64,000 nt of DNA from Hyphomicrobiales bacterium (GTDB taxonomy: Bacteria > Pseudomonadota > Alphaproteobacteria > Rhizobiales > Beijerinckiaceae): NCBI GenBank assembly GCA_947454055.1, contig CANGIS010000001.1:124001-188000 (forward strand), given 5' to 3'. Each line of letters begins with the position of its first letter. Position 1 is the first letter of the stretch. Both the position numbers and the translations under genes were made by a program. A model generated the notes under the pieces. It was given only the letters and a program-made list of their open reading frames with translations. It did not search any database and was not told the DNA's origin. Positions 46,824 to 55,719 of the stretch are shown piece by piece.

Positions 46824-46859
46824 CCCTTGTTAAGGACTTGCCCCTTGTTAAGGACTTGC
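46824..46859. repeat. 18-base perfect tandem duplication before the binding-protein gene
   Basis: CCCCTTGTTAAGGACTTG occurs twice head to tail (46824-46841, 46842-46859), next to the ribosome site of the binding-protein gene. Each copy includes AAGGGG on the minus strand, so it also duplicates a Shine-Dalgarno-like sequence. An imperfect hairpin (GAACCTCC/GGAAGTTC, 46873-46892) lies just upstream. Confidence 0.9.
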
Positions 46860-46903
46860 GTCCCATCCACCTGAACCTCCGTGAGGAAGTTCAATTCCTT
46901 AAT

Positions 46904-48025
46904 TCAAGCCCGCTCGCGATAGGAAGCGTGCCAGAAGGTGGCCCGCTTCTCCATTGCTGCCAGCAGCGCATAAAACAGCGAGCCCGCAAGGCCCGCGACC
47001 ACGATGGTTGCCCACACCATGTCGATATTCATGCGGCCGACTTCAGTATTGATCCGAAAGCCCATGCCCACAATCGGCGTGCCGAAAAACTCCGCCACAA
47101 TCGCGCCGATCAGCGCCAGCGTCGAGTTGATTTTCAGGCCGTTGAAAATGAAAGGCAAAGCTGCGGGCAGGCGCAGGTGCAACAGCGTTTCCCCATAGCT
47201 TGCACCATAGGTTTTCATCAGATCGAGCTCCATATGGCCCGCAGCAGAAAGCCCCGCCACCGTGTTCACCAGCATCGGAAAGAAGGTCATGATGACAACC
47301 ACTGCAGCTTTTGATTGCCAGTCAAAACCAAACCACATCACCATAATCGGCGCGATGCCGACAATGGGAAGGGCGGATACCAGATTGCCTAATGGCAACA
47401 GTCCGCGCTGCAAAAACGGCACGCGGTCAATCAGAATGGCCACCAGCACGCCCGCGCCACAACCGATCACATAGCCCGCTGCAATCCCCTGCACCGTCTG
47501 CACAAAATCCGCCGCAAGCATCGGGATGGAGGTCACAAGCTTGAGCAAAATGGCCGAAGGTGCGGGTAAAATGACTTTCGGCACGCCTAAAGAAAGCGTC
47601 AGCGTTTCCCATAGTACCAGCAAGGTCGCGCCAAAGACGAGTGGCGCTAAAATCCGCATGAAGCGCGCGCGATGGCCGAGCGCCGGGGTCCGGGCCACGA
47701 TGAGATCAACGGACCGCCAAGCACACAGCCACACGGCTCCCACCGCGCAGAAAAAGCCCCAGCCGCGCGGGCCATCGCTATGCGCCAATTCGACGATTTC
47801 CACCGCCGCCAGCAAGGTTGCAAACGGCACATTCCATGCCGCATTCGCGGGCTGCGGTGTATCCTGACTATCGCGCAACGTCGCGATGCCGAGCAGGCTG
47901 AACACCATCCGGCTCCACAGATGGTCGCCAAGGGCTAACCCGTCAATGCCGAAATCAATCGGGCTGACAGCGGCGAAAATAGCCAGTGCACCGGCGAGCA
48001 AAACGAGCGGGCGATGAAACTTCAT
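46904..48025 (-). CDS. ABC transporter permease (second), with N-terminal membrane extension
   Basis: 373 residues. The C-terminal 240 are a BPD_transp_1 domain of the SsuC/TauC type, with the EAA-like loop LMKTYGASYGETLLHLRLPAALP. The first 130 residues are an extra hydrophobic region with four or so membrane segments (RPLVLLAGALAIFAAVSPIDFG; FFCAVGAVWLCAW) not usual for the family. The start overlaps the preceding permease stop by four bases. Confidence 0.85.
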   Translation of the reverse strand: MKFHRPLVLLAGALAIFAAVSPIDFGIDGLALGDHLWSRMVFSLLGIATLRDSQDTPQPANAAWNVPFATLLAAVEIVELAHSDGPRGWGFFCAVGAVWLCAWRSVDLIVARTPALGHRARFMRILAPLVFGATLLVLWETLTLSLGVPKVILPAPSAILLKLVTSIPMLAADFVQTVQGIAAGYVIGCGAGVLVAILIDRVPFLQRGLLPLGNLVSALPIVGIAPIMVMWFGFDWQSKAAVVVIMTFFPMLVNTVAGLSAAGHMELDLMKTYGASYGETLLHLRLPAALPFIFNGLKINSTLALIGAIVAEFFGTPIVGMGFRINTEVGRMNIDMVWATIVVAGLAGSLFYALLAAMEKRATFWHASYRERA

Positions 48026-48906
48026 GGCCGCGCCCCCATGGCTTTGGTGACGACGCGATCAACGACACCGACCAGCGATACGAGCACCCACGCGCACGCC
48101 GCTGCCGCAAATAACGCCGCCCAAATTTGGATCGTCTGGCCGTAATAGGAGCCACCCAACAGGCGCGCGCCAAACCCGCCATCCTCGCTCTTGGTGAGTT
48201 CCGCCACGACCGTTCCGACAAGACTGGCCGCAACGCCGACTTTCAAGCTCGTAAACAGATACGGCACCGACGCAGGTACCCGCAGTTTCAAGAAAGTCTG
48301 CCACTGGCTTGCCGAATAGGTCCGCATCAGATCAAGCTGCAGCGGATCGGGCGAACGAAGCCCCTTCACCATGCCGACCGTCACCGGAAAAAACGAGAGA
48401 TAGGCCGCAATCACGGCTTTCGGGATTAGGCCCGTCACCTCGAACTGGTTCATGATCACCACGATCATGGGGGCTAACGCAATGATCGGGATGGTTTGCG
48501 AAGCCACCACCCACGGCATCAGGCTGCGGTCGAGACTTTTGATATGCACAACCAGAATGGCCAAGCCCATGCCGAGCATCGAGCCGATGAGAAAGCCCAG
48601 CAACGTCGCCGAAATCGTCACCGAGCCATGGTAAACAAGGCTGCGCTTGGAGGTCGGTGCGGTTTCCAGCACGGTCTTGTTCAACTCGGCCAGAATTTGC
48701 CCCGGCGTCGGGAGTTTTGGCTTTTCTTGGGAAAGCGTGCCTTCGATCAGCTCGGCGGTGGTGTAGCTCGCCTGCCCATTGTTCTCGAATAACATGCGCT
48801 GCATATCGGCATTGAGCCAGATCGAACCCAAATACCAGAACACCGCGATGATCGCGCAAACGACCAGAACCGGCAGCGTCTTGCCTTGCCAGAGCGAGGT
48901 CAGCAT
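48022..48906 (-). CDS. ABC transporter permease (first)
   Basis: 294 residues. One membrane segment near the N-terminus (LPVLVVCAIIAVFWYLGSIWL) is followed by a periplasmic stretch of about 60 residues, then the BPD_transp_1 core with the EAA loop (LMRTYSASQWQTFLKLRVPASVP) that contacts the ATPase. It pairs with the second permease as a heterodimer. It lies 15 bases after the ATPase gene. Confidence 0.87.
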   Translation of the reverse strand: MLTSLWQGKTLPVLVVCAIIAVFWYLGSIWLNADMQRMLFENNGQASYTTAELIEGTLSQEKPKLPTPGQILAELNKTVLETAPTSKRSLVYHGSVTISATLLGFLIGSMLGMGLAILVVHIKSLDRSLMPWVVASQTIPIIALAPMIVVIMNQFEVTGLIPKAVIAAYLSFFPVTVGMVKGLRSPDPLQLDLMRTYSASQWQTFLKLRVPASVPYLFTSLKVGVAASLVGTVVAELTKSEDGGFGARLLGGSYYGQTIQIWAALFAAAACAWVLVSLVGVVDRVVTKAMGARP

Positions 48907-48921
48907 GGGTGCGCCTCCCGC

Positions 48922-49704
48922 TCAATCGACATAGGAATGACCTTCCCGCAGGCCTTGTCGCACCCGATTGGCAACATCGATAAATTCCGGCGTCTCGCGG
49001 ATATCGAGCGTGCGATCCCGCGGAAAATCGCAGGTGATAATATCGTGAATCTTACCCGGACGCGGCGACATCACCACGATCTTCGTCGATAAAAACACGG
49101 CTTCAGGGATGGAATGGGTTACAAACACTACGGTTTTTTGCGTCATTTCCCACAAACGCAGCAATTGCTCGTTGAGCTTGTCGCGCACAATCTCGTCGAG
49201 CGCGCCGAACGGCTCATCCATCAGCAAAAGATCAGGATCAAATGACAACGCGCGCGCAATCGAGGCGCGTTGCTGCATGCCGCCCGAAAGCTGCCAGGGA
49301 AATTTTTTCTCGAACCCCGTCAGATTGACAAGATCAAGCCCCTTGCGCACGCGCTCGGCCTGCTCGACTTTTGAGTAGCCCATAATTTCGAGCGGCAGAG
49401 CGATGTTTTTACCAATCGTGCGCCAGGGATAAAGCGCCGGTGCTTGGAACACATAGCCATAGGCCCGCTTCAGCCGCGCTTCATGCGGGCTCATGCCATT
49501 GATATTGATCTCGCCCTCGGACGGCTGTTCGAGATCGGCAATCACGCGCAGCAACGTTGTTTTACCGCATCCCGAAGGACCGATCAGCGACACAAACTCG
49601 CCCTTCTGAATGTCGAGTGACACATCGGAAAGTGCGTGCACCGGCCCGTCATTCGTCTCGAAGGTGAGCGAGAGATGGGACGCTTCGATAACAGGATGGC
49701 TCAT
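48922..49704 (-). CDS. ABC transporter ATP-binding protein (SsuB/TauB type)
   Basis: 260 residues. Walker A GPSGCGKTTLL (near 42-52), Q-loop YVFQAPALYPW, signature LSGGMQQRASIARAL, Walker B LLLMDEPFGALDE and the H-loop VFVTHSIPEAV are all intact. It energises the importer formed with the two permeases and the binding protein. Its ATG follows the dihydropyrimidinase stop directly (TGAATG), so catabolism and uptake are coupled. Confidence 0.93.
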   Translation of the reverse strand: MSHPVIEASHLSLTFETNDGPVHALSDVSLDIQKGEFVSLIGPSGCGKTTLLRVIADLEQPSEGEININGMSPHEARLKRAYGYVFQAPALYPWRTIGKNIALPLEIMGYSKVEQAERVRKGLDLVNLTGFEKKFPWQLSGGMQQRASIARALSFDPDLLLMDEPFGALDEIVRDKLNEQLLRLWEMTQKTVVFVTHSIPEAVFLSTKIVVMSPRPGKIHDIITCDFPRDRTLDIRETPEFIDVANRVRQGLREGHSYVD

Positions 49705-51132
49705 TCAGCGGGCGACTTTCTTCGGCTGGGTCAGCTCTTTCCACGTCGAAAGCGCTTTGGATTCGGCAGGGAAAGGCTGGCGGGCGACAAATTTACCGCG
49801 CCCCGTCTTGCCCGTCACCTTGCCGCCTTCATACACCACTTCACCGCGCGAAAGCGTCAGGCGTGGCAGGCCTTTCAGCTTCAGGCCTTCAAACACATTG
49901 TAATCGATGGCGGAAACCTGGGTTGCGGCGCTGATGGTTTTGGTGGCCTCCGGATCCCAGATCACCAGATCAGCATCGGCCCCCACCGCAATCGCACCCT
50001 TTTTGGGGTACAGGTTCAGGATTTTGGCGATATTGGTCGAGGTAACGGCGACAAATTCGTTCATGGTCATGCGGCCGGTCGCAACACCATGCGTCCAGAG
50101 TACGGGCATACGGTCTTCCAACCCGCCGGTACCGTTGGGGATCTTGGTGAAATCGTTCAACCCGATTTCCTTCTGCTTGGTCGTAAACGCGCAATGGTCG
50201 GTTGCCACCACTTGCAGCGATCCGGCACGCAAACCGTTCCAGAGGTCATCCTGATTGATCTTGTCGCGGAAGGGCGGCGACATCACGCGCCGCGCCGCAT
50301 GGACCCAATCCTTGTTCATATATTCGCTCTCGTCCAACACGAGATGCTGGATCAAAGGCTCGCCATACACCCGCTTGCCAAGCGCGCGGGCCCGCGCCAC
50401 CGCTTCATGTGCGGGGATCGAGGAGACATGCACGATATAGAGCGGCACGCCTGCTGCATCGGCCAGCATAATGGCGCGGTTGGCGGCTTCGCCTTCTACT
50501 TCCGGCGGCCGCGAATAGGCGTGGCCCTCGGGGCCCGTAATGCCTTGGGCGAGCAATTTCTTCTGCAAGGCTGCCACCACATCGCCATTCTCGGCATGCA
50601 CCAGCGGCATTGCACCCAGTTCGGCGCAACGTTGGAAAGACGCGAACATCTCGTCATCATTCACCATCAACGCGCCTTTATAGGCCATGAAGTGCTTGAA
50701 GGTAGTCACGCCCTTTTTCACCACTTCCGCCATTTCGTCGCGGACCTGATCGTTCCAATAGGTGATGCACATATGGTAGGAATAATCGGTCGCAGCCTTG
50801 GACGAGCGCACATCCCAGTCTTTCCAGGCATCCATCAGGCGCTGGCCGTTGCCGGGAATACAAAAATCCACCACCATCGTGGTTCCGCCGGAAAGCGCGG
50901 CCTTGGTGCCGCTCTCGTAATCATCGGCGGAATTGGTGCCCATAAACGGCATATCGAGATGGGTATGCGGATCAATGCCGCCGGGCATGATAAACGTGCC
51001 CGTGGCATCGATCACTGTATCGCCGGAAAGCCCCGTGCCGATGGCGGTGATGCTCTCGCCCTCAATGAGGATGTCGGATGAATACGTCCGGTCTGCGGTA
51101 ACAATCGTTCCGCCCTTGATCACGGTGGACAT
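49705..51132 (-). CDS. hydA: Dihydropyrimidinase (D-hydantoinase)
   Basis: Opens dihydrouracil/dihydrothymine to N-carbamoyl-beta-amino acids. 475 residues of the cyclic amidohydrolase family: metal motif GGIDPHTHLDMPFMGT, the carboxylated-Lys region TTFKHFMAYKGALM, further His in LVHAENGD and YIVHVSS, and the catalytic Asp in QVVATDHCAFTTKQK. It is second in the minus-strand operon, 23 bases after the hydrolase gene. An apparent 481-codon antisense frame is a shadow. Confidence 0.94.
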   Translation of the reverse strand: MSTVIKGGTIVTADRTYSSDILIEGESITAIGTGLSGDTVIDATGTFIMPGGIDPHTHLDMPFMGTNSADDYESGTKAALSGGTTMVVDFCIPGNGQRLMDAWKDWDVRSSKAATDYSYHMCITYWNDQVRDEMAEVVKKGVTTFKHFMAYKGALMVNDDEMFASFQRCAELGAMPLVHAENGDVVAALQKKLLAQGITGPEGHAYSRPPEVEGEAANRAIMLADAAGVPLYIVHVSSIPAHEAVARARALGKRVYGEPLIQHLVLDESEYMNKDWVHAARRVMSPPFRDKINQDDLWNGLRAGSLQVVATDHCAFTTKQKEIGLNDFTKIPNGTGGLEDRMPVLWTHGVATGRMTMNEFVAVTSTNIAKILNLYPKKGAIAVGADADLVIWDPEATKTISAATQVSAIDYNVFEGLKLKGLPRLTLSRGEVVYEGGKVTGKTGRGKFVARQPFPAESKALSTWKELTQPKKVAR

Positions 51133-51155
51133 GAAGCTTCTCCTCGAAAAAGAAA

Positions 51156-52403
51156 TCAGGCGACCAGTTCGGCCTTTTCCAACACGGCATGCATCAACAC
51201 ATTGGTGCCCATGCTGGCCCAGGCCTCCGAAATATCCTCCGCCTCGTTGTGGCTGATGCCATCCACGCAGGGTGTAAAGATCATCGAGGTCGGCGCCACG
51301 CGGGCAAGATAGCAGGCATCATGACCCGCGCCCGAGACAATGTCACGGTGCTTATAGCCAAAATGCTTCGCCGCCCGCCTTACCGCATCCACGCAGCCTT
51401 TATCGAAAGCGACCGGCTTGTAATTAAACACTTCCTTGATCTCGAAGCTGAGCCCGATCGTATCGGCAATCGCCTTCACGCCATCGGCTAACGCCTGATC
51501 CATGGCCACCAAAGTAGGCTCTTCGGGATGGCGGAAATCCACCGTCATGAACACTTCACCTGGGATCACATTGCGCGAATTGGGGTAGGGGTTCAGCATG
51601 CCCACCGTTGCCACCGCCAGCGGCGAATGGGCTAGGCCGATCCGGTTTACGAGTTCGACAATACGGGCCGCGCCCAACAGCGCATCTTTGCGGCGCGGCA
51701 TCGGCGTGGAACCGGCGTGGCTCTCAAACCCCGTCAGCTTGATTTCATACCAGCGCTGGCCTTGGCCATGGGTTACGACACCGACATCCATCTCCTCGGC
51801 CTCCAGAATGGGGCCTTGCTCGATATGCAGCTCGAAAAACGCGTGGATCGGGCGCCCACCGGTGGCCAAATCGCCCTGATAGCCAATGCGCTTTAACTCA
51901 TCGCCGAGTGTTTTGCCCTCTGAATCAACCCGAGCATAGGCAAATTCTTCGGTATAGGCCCCCGCAAACACGCCGGAGGACACCATGGCCGGCGCAAAGC
52001 GCGAGCCTTCCTCATTGGTCCAGTTCGCCACTTCGACGGGGTGCTTGGTTTTGAGTTTCAAATCATTCATCGAGCGGATGACTTCCAGCGCACCCAATAC
52101 GCCGAGCACGCCATCGAATTTGCCGCCGGTTGGCTGCGTATCGAGATGGCTCCCCATCATCACCGGCGGGAGCGAATTATCGGTACCAGGGCGCCGCGCA
52201 AACATATTTCCCATGCGATCGACCGAAACCGTGCATCCGGCCGCCTCGCACCATTGGGTGAACAATTCGCGGCCCTGCTTATCGAGGTCGGTCAGCGTCA
52301 GCCTTTTGCAGCCGCCCTTTGGCGTGCCGCCGATCTTGGCCATCTCCATCAGCGTGTCCCAAAGCCTTGCGCTGTTGATGCGAAGATTGGAGAGATCGGC
52401 CAT
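51156..52403 (-). CDS. Zn-dependent hydrolase, N-carbamoyl-beta-alanine amidohydrolase (beta-ureidopropionase) type
   Basis: Releases beta-alanine (or 2-methyl-beta-alanine), ammonia and CO2 from N-carbamoyl compounds. 415 residues of the M20/AmaB/HyuC family: GSHLDTQPTGGKFDGVLGVL (metal His and Asp), WTNEEGSRFAPAM (Glu pair), FELHIEQGPILEAE, and SGAGHDACYLARVAPTSMIF with a C-terminal metal His. Known family members act on carbamoyl amino acids; the beta-ureidopropionase role is inferred from hydA and preTA. First gene of the operon behind the 52452 palindrome. Confidence 0.88.
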   Translation of the reverse strand: MADLSNLRINSARLWDTLMEMAKIGGTPKGGCKRLTLTDLDKQGRELFTQWCEAAGCTVSVDRMGNMFARRPGTDNSLPPVMMGSHLDTQPTGGKFDGVLGVLGALEVIRSMNDLKLKTKHPVEVANWTNEEGSRFAPAMVSSGVFAGAYTEEFAYARVDSEGKTLGDELKRIGYQGDLATGGRPIHAFFELHIEQGPILEAEEMDVGVVTHGQGQRWYEIKLTGFESHAGSTPMPRRKDALLGAARIVELVNRIGLAHSPLAVATVGMLNPYPNSRNVIPGEVFMTVDFRHPEEPTLVAMDQALADGVKAIADTIGLSFEIKEVFNYKPVAFDKGCVDAVRRAAKHFGYKHRDIVSGAGHDACYLARVAPTSMIFTPCVDGISHNEAEDISEAWASMGTNVLMHAVLEKAELVA

Positions 52404-52451
52404 ACCATAACTCCGGCTTGTGACAGGGACTTTTCGGAGGCTATGATAAGT

Positions 52452-52467
52452 TTGACCAATCGGTCAA
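52452..52467. promoter_or_regulatory. RutR-type operator between the hydrolase operon and rutR
   Basis: TTGACCAATCGGTCAA, one base away from the E. coli RutR consensus TTGACCA-NN-TGGTCAA. It covers the -35 box (TTGACC, 52452-52457) of a plus-strand promoter whose -10 TGAATA is at 52475-52480 with a 17-base spacer, and lies 49 bases before the hydrolase ATG on the minus strand. It could control both divergent units. Confidence 0.75.
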
Positions 52468-52526
52468 TTCATTGTGAATAAAATAAGACATCAAAGTGTG
52501 GTTGAGGAAGCAGGCCAAGAAATTCA

Positions 52527-53162
52527 ATGTCGGTAGCCGTTGCCAAAACACCTCGCGCCTCGGTTCGCGAGGGCCGGGAAAAGAGCATTTTCGATGCCGC
52601 CCGCTCGGTTTTTGCCGAGTTCGGGTTCAAAGGCGCAACGACAGCGGAAATCGCGCGACGTGCGGGCATTCCGAAAGCCAATCTGCATTATTATTTTGCA
52701 ACCAAAGAAGCGCTTTATCGCCATGTGACGGCGGAAGTGTTGACCGACTGGCTCTCCGCCGCCTCCTCCTTTGACGAGAAGGACGATCCCGCCGAGGCGA
52801 TAGCCGCCTATATCGGGGCCAAAATGGATCTGGCCCGCGCCGATCCGCTGGGCTCGCGGATCTGGGCGAACGAGATTTTGCGCGGCGCGCCGGTGATCGG
52901 CGATTTTTTGGAAACGACGCTGGCGAATTGGCTCTCCTCGCGCGAAGCGATTGTCCGCCGCTGGATCGACCAAGGCAAACTCGTGACGATGGAACCGCGT
53001 TATTTCTTCTATATGATCTGGGCGTCGACCCAGCATTACGCCGATTTCGAGGGCCAGATGATGGCGCTAAACGGCGGCCAGCCGCTCTCCGACGAGCAGT
53101 TTGAAACGGCAAAGAAGCAAGTGATTGCGACGCTGCTCCGCGGGGTGATGCCCCAATTTTAA
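52527..53162 (+). CDS. rutR: TetR-family regulator, RutR-like
   Basis: 211 residues. The N-terminal TetR HTH (about 15-65) has IFDAARSVFAEFGFKGATTA, IARRAGIPKANLHYYFATKEALY. The C-terminal ligand domain matches the RutR/YcdC type (GSRIWANEILRGAPVIGDFL; YFFYMIWASTQHYADFEGQM). E. coli RutR senses uracil and controls pyrimidine genes. Here it is divergent from the pyrimidine catabolic operon and faces a RutR-type palindrome. Its end overlaps the convergent DUF2878 gene by four bases. Confidence 0.85.
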   Translation: MSVAVAKTPRASVREGREKSIFDAARSVFAEFGFKGATTAEIARRAGIPKANLHYYFATKEALYRHVTAEVLTDWLSAASSFDEKDDPAEAIAAYIGAKMDLARADPLGSRIWANEILRGAPVIGDFLETTLANWLSSREAIVRRWIDQGKLVTMEPRYFFYMIWASTQHYADFEGQMMALNGGQPLSDEQFETAKKQVIATLLRGVMPQF

Positions 53163-53692
53163 GCCAGCCGCTCGCCAGACATCCAATCCGCGAACTTGAA
53201 AATGAGCGGCAGCATGATCACCCATCCCACGCCGATGGCTAAAAGCGCGATCGTCGGGGGTTCGGGCAGGCTTGCAGCACCAAGTTTGACGCCGGCCAGA
53301 TAGCTCAACGGGCCCGACACGGCGCCGAGTACGCTTTGCAGCCAAGGGCGCCCTCGGAGCCATTGCAGGCTTGCGTGAGGCAATGTGGCGAAGGCCAGCC
53401 AGAGCGCCAAAATACAGATTGGCGGCAGGATGCTATCGGGCGCGCTGCCCGTATAGGCGATCCAGCCGGCTGCGATCAAAGCCGTCTCGAAAACCGCACC
53501 CAAAAGACCGATCCCGATCAGGAGCGCCACTTCTCTGGCCAAATGCCGTTGGTGCATAAACAGGTAAAGGATTACCGCGCCAAGGGCCGGGAGACTGCCT
53601 AAAAATTCGTGGCCGGTCGCACCGCCAAGGATCGCAGCAAACCATGCGCCTTGAAACAGAGCAAAATTCGCCATGATTGCAAGCATATCCAT
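53159..53692 (-). CDS. DUF2878 membrane protein
   Basis: 177 residues with about six membrane segments. The pattern LWLAFATLPHASLQWLRGRPWL, GAVSGPLSYLAGVKLGAASL matches DUF2878. Function unknown. It lies between the two halves of the pyrimidine cluster without an evident tie to it. Confidence 0.75.
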   Translation of the reverse strand: MDMLAIMANFALFQGAWFAAILGGATGHEFLGSLPALGAVILYLFMHQRHLAREVALLIGIGLLGAVFETALIAAGWIAYTGSAPDSILPPICILALWLAFATLPHASLQWLRGRPWLQSVLGAVSGPLSYLAGVKLGAASLPEPPTIALLAIGVGWVIMLPLIFKFADWMSGERLA

Positions 53693-53776
53693 CGCTTCCT
53701 GCTGTATAGGGGACTATGGTCCGGATGCACCCTGTGCGCGTAGCCGATAACAAGGTGTTTTCAGGAGATTTCGGCA

Positions 53777-54232
53777 ATGCCCCTGCTGGTTCGTCTTACG
53801 CGAATGGATGGGTTTTGGTTTGTCCGCCTTGGTTTTGGCGTCGTGATTGCGGTCATATTGGGCAATATCGCGATCGGATCAGCCCGCGCCAATCTTGTAT
53901 CGGAAAAAGGCGAAAAACTCGCGGGCAATAAGATTGCACCCTTGATCGCCGGAAAGCGGATTTATCTATCCATTCCGTTTGGCGGCGAATTGCCGCTTTA
54001 TTATCGCGCCGACGGCTATGTCGACGGCTCCGGAGAAGCCATCGGCCTTGGCCGTTTTCTTGCCCCATCGGACAGCGGCAAATGGTGGGTTGAGAACAAT
54101 CAACTCTGCCAGCAATGGTCAAAATGGTACGATGGACGCGTTTTTTGCTTCAAGCTCGAAAAACTAACCGAAAACCAGCTCGTCTGGCGCCGCGACGATG
54201 GTGAAGAAGGGTTAGCCCGATTAGGGGATTAA
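53777..54232 (+). CDS. Small exported protein, DUF995-like
   Basis: 151 residues. A hydrophobic N-terminal segment (about 15-38, FVRLGFGVVIAVILGNIAIGSARA) acts as a signal or anchor. The mature part has the pattern KWWVENNQLCQQWSKWYDGR then VFCFKLEKL and LVWRRDDGEEGLA, resembling small rhizobial secreted proteins of the DUF995 kind. Function unknown. It is divergent from the DUF2878 gene, with an 84-base gap. Confidence 0.6.
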   Translation: MPLLVRLTRMDGFWFVRLGFGVVIAVILGNIAIGSARANLVSEKGEKLAGNKIAPLIAGKRIYLSIPFGGELPLYYRADGYVDGSGEAIGLGRFLAPSDSGKWWVENNQLCQQWSKWYDGRVFCFKLEKLTENQLVWRRDDGEEGLARLGD

Positions 54233-54243
54233 CCGCTTATTCC

Positions 54244-54260
54244 GTTCACGCGAAGTGAAC
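54244..54260. repeat. Short perfect hairpin
   Basis: GTTCAC-GCGAA-GTGAAC, six pairs with a five-base loop, 11 bases after the DUF995-like gene. No T run follows. It lies just before the larger inverted-repeat element and may belong to it. Confidence 0.5.
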
Positions 54261-54280
54261 AACGCGAAACACCCTCTCGA

Positions 54281-54400
54281 CCGTCATTGCGAGCGATGAG
54301 CGAAGCAACCCAGCTAGGCGCAGTTATCAGGGCACGGTGTCACCGTCGCGCCCCAATTTCACCATCAGCTGGGTTGCTTCACCTTCGTTCGCAATGACGG
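54281..54400. repeat. MITE-like inverted-repeat element (CGTCATTGCGAGCG type)
   Basis: Left arm 54281-54315 begins CCGTCATTGCGAGCG and ends GAAGCAACCCAGCT; right arm 54367-54400 is its inverted copy, with identical 12 outer and 14 inner bases and a few changes between. The arms enclose 51 bases. The sequence CGTCATTGCGAGCG...GCGAAGCAA is a dispersed repeat known from many bacterial genomes. It sits in the gap before the preA 3' end and could also act as a terminator by folding. Confidence 0.75.
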
Positions 54401-54411
54401 TGGATAAAGTA

Positions 54412-55716
54412 TTACTCCGCAGCTTTTGACCCCGGATTATTCGGATGCGTCGTCCAGTTCGCATAGGGCCTGCCATATTCGAAGCCTGTGCGCGGATCGG
54501 TGCCCTTGGTTTGTGGCACCATGGTGATGCAGTCCTGCACGGGGCAGGTGATGGCGCATAGGTTGCAGCCGACGCATTCCTCATCTTTGACCACGAATTT
54601 GCGCTTGCCATCGACCATATTGGTAATCGCCTGATGCGAGGTATCCTCGCACACCTGATGGCAGCGGCCGCAGGAGATGCAGAGATCCTGATCAATCGAG
54701 GCTTTCACGACGTAATTGAGGTTGAGATATTGCCAATCCGTGACCTTTGGCAGGGCCAGACCACGGAAATCTTCCGTCGTCTGGTAGCCCTTCTCGTCCA
54801 TAAATTTTGAAAGACCTGATTTCATTTCCTCGACGATCTTGAAGCCATAGGTCATCGCTGCGGTGCAGACCTGCACATTGCCCGCGCCCAACGCGATAAA
54901 ATCGGCGGCGTCTTTCCAAGTTGTCACGCCACCAATGGCGGAAATCGGCAGGCCGCGTGTCTCGGTATCGCGACCGATTTCGGCCACCATATTGAGCGCA
55001 ATCGGCTTTACCGCCGGGCCGCAATAGCCGCCATGCGTGCCTTGGCCATCAACCACCGGCCAAGGCGACATCTGGTCGAGATCGACCGACATGATCGACG
55101 AGATGGTGTTGATGAGCGACACTGCATCCGCACCACCTTTTTTAGCGGCGCGGGCGGGAAAGCGGATATCGGTGATGTTGGGCGTGAGCTTCACGATCAC
55201 CGGCATACGCGTATGGGCTTTGCACCAGCGCGCCACCATTTCGATATATTCGGGAACCTGGCCAACGGCGGCACCCATGCCGCGCTCCGACATGCCATGC
55301 GGGCAGCCGAAATTGAGCTCAACGCCATCGCAGCCGGTTTCTTCCACGCGCGCCAAAATGGCTTTCCAGTTGGGCTCTTCGCAAGGCACCATCAGCGAGA
55401 CGACGACGGCGCGGTCCGGCCAGTCGCGTTTCACCTGTTTGATTTCCTGCAGGTTGATCTCCAAAGGCCGATCCGTGATCAGTTCGATATTGTTGAGCCC
55501 GATCAGCCGACGGTCCGAGCCATGGATCGCGCCATAACGCGGGCCGCTGACATTGACGATGGGGTCGCCATCACCCAGCGTTTTCCATACCACGCCACCC
55601 CACCCGGCTTTGAAGGCGCGGGTCACATTGACGAGGCGGTCGGTCGGCGGCGCGGAGGCGAGCCAGAACGGGTTCGGGGATTTGATGCCGAGAAAATTAT
55701 TGCGAAGGTCAGCCAT
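54412..55716 (-). CDS. preA: NAD-dependent dihydropyrimidine dehydrogenase subunit PreA
   Basis: Reduces uracil/thymine to the dihydro forms together with PreT. 434 residues: an FMN-binding DHOD-like barrel (about 1-320; NPFWLASAPPTDRL, ELNFGCPHGMSERGMGAAVGQ near the active site, SAIGGVTTWKDAADFIALGA) and a C-terminal ferredoxin domain with two 4Fe-4S motifs (CISCGRCHQVCEDTSHQAI and CVGCNLCAITCPVQDCI). It starts three bases after the preT stop. Confidence 0.96.
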   Translation of the reverse strand: MADLRNNFLGIKSPNPFWLASAPPTDRLVNVTRAFKAGWGGVVWKTLGDGDPIVNVSGPRYGAIHGSDRRLIGLNNIELITDRPLEINLQEIKQVKRDWPDRAVVVSLMVPCEEPNWKAILARVEETGCDGVELNFGCPHGMSERGMGAAVGQVPEYIEMVARWCKAHTRMPVIVKLTPNITDIRFPARAAKKGGADAVSLINTISSIMSVDLDQMSPWPVVDGQGTHGGYCGPAVKPIALNMVAEIGRDTETRGLPISAIGGVTTWKDAADFIALGAGNVQVCTAAMTYGFKIVEEMKSGLSKFMDEKGYQTTEDFRGLALPKVTDWQYLNLNYVVKASIDQDLCISCGRCHQVCEDTSHQAITNMVDGKRKFVVKDEECVGCNLCAITCPVQDCITMVPQTKGTDPRTGFEYGRPYANWTTHPNNPGSKAAE

Positions 55717-55719
55717 GGC

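Noticed and set aside
46824-46859. CRISPR-like repeat
   Set aside because: Two head-to-tail copies without spacers; no cas genes in the window.
46814-46894. 27-residue N-terminal extension of the ABC binding protein
   Set aside because: It is encoded by the tandem repeat and would precede a normal signal peptide; the ATG at 46813 has a good ribosome site.
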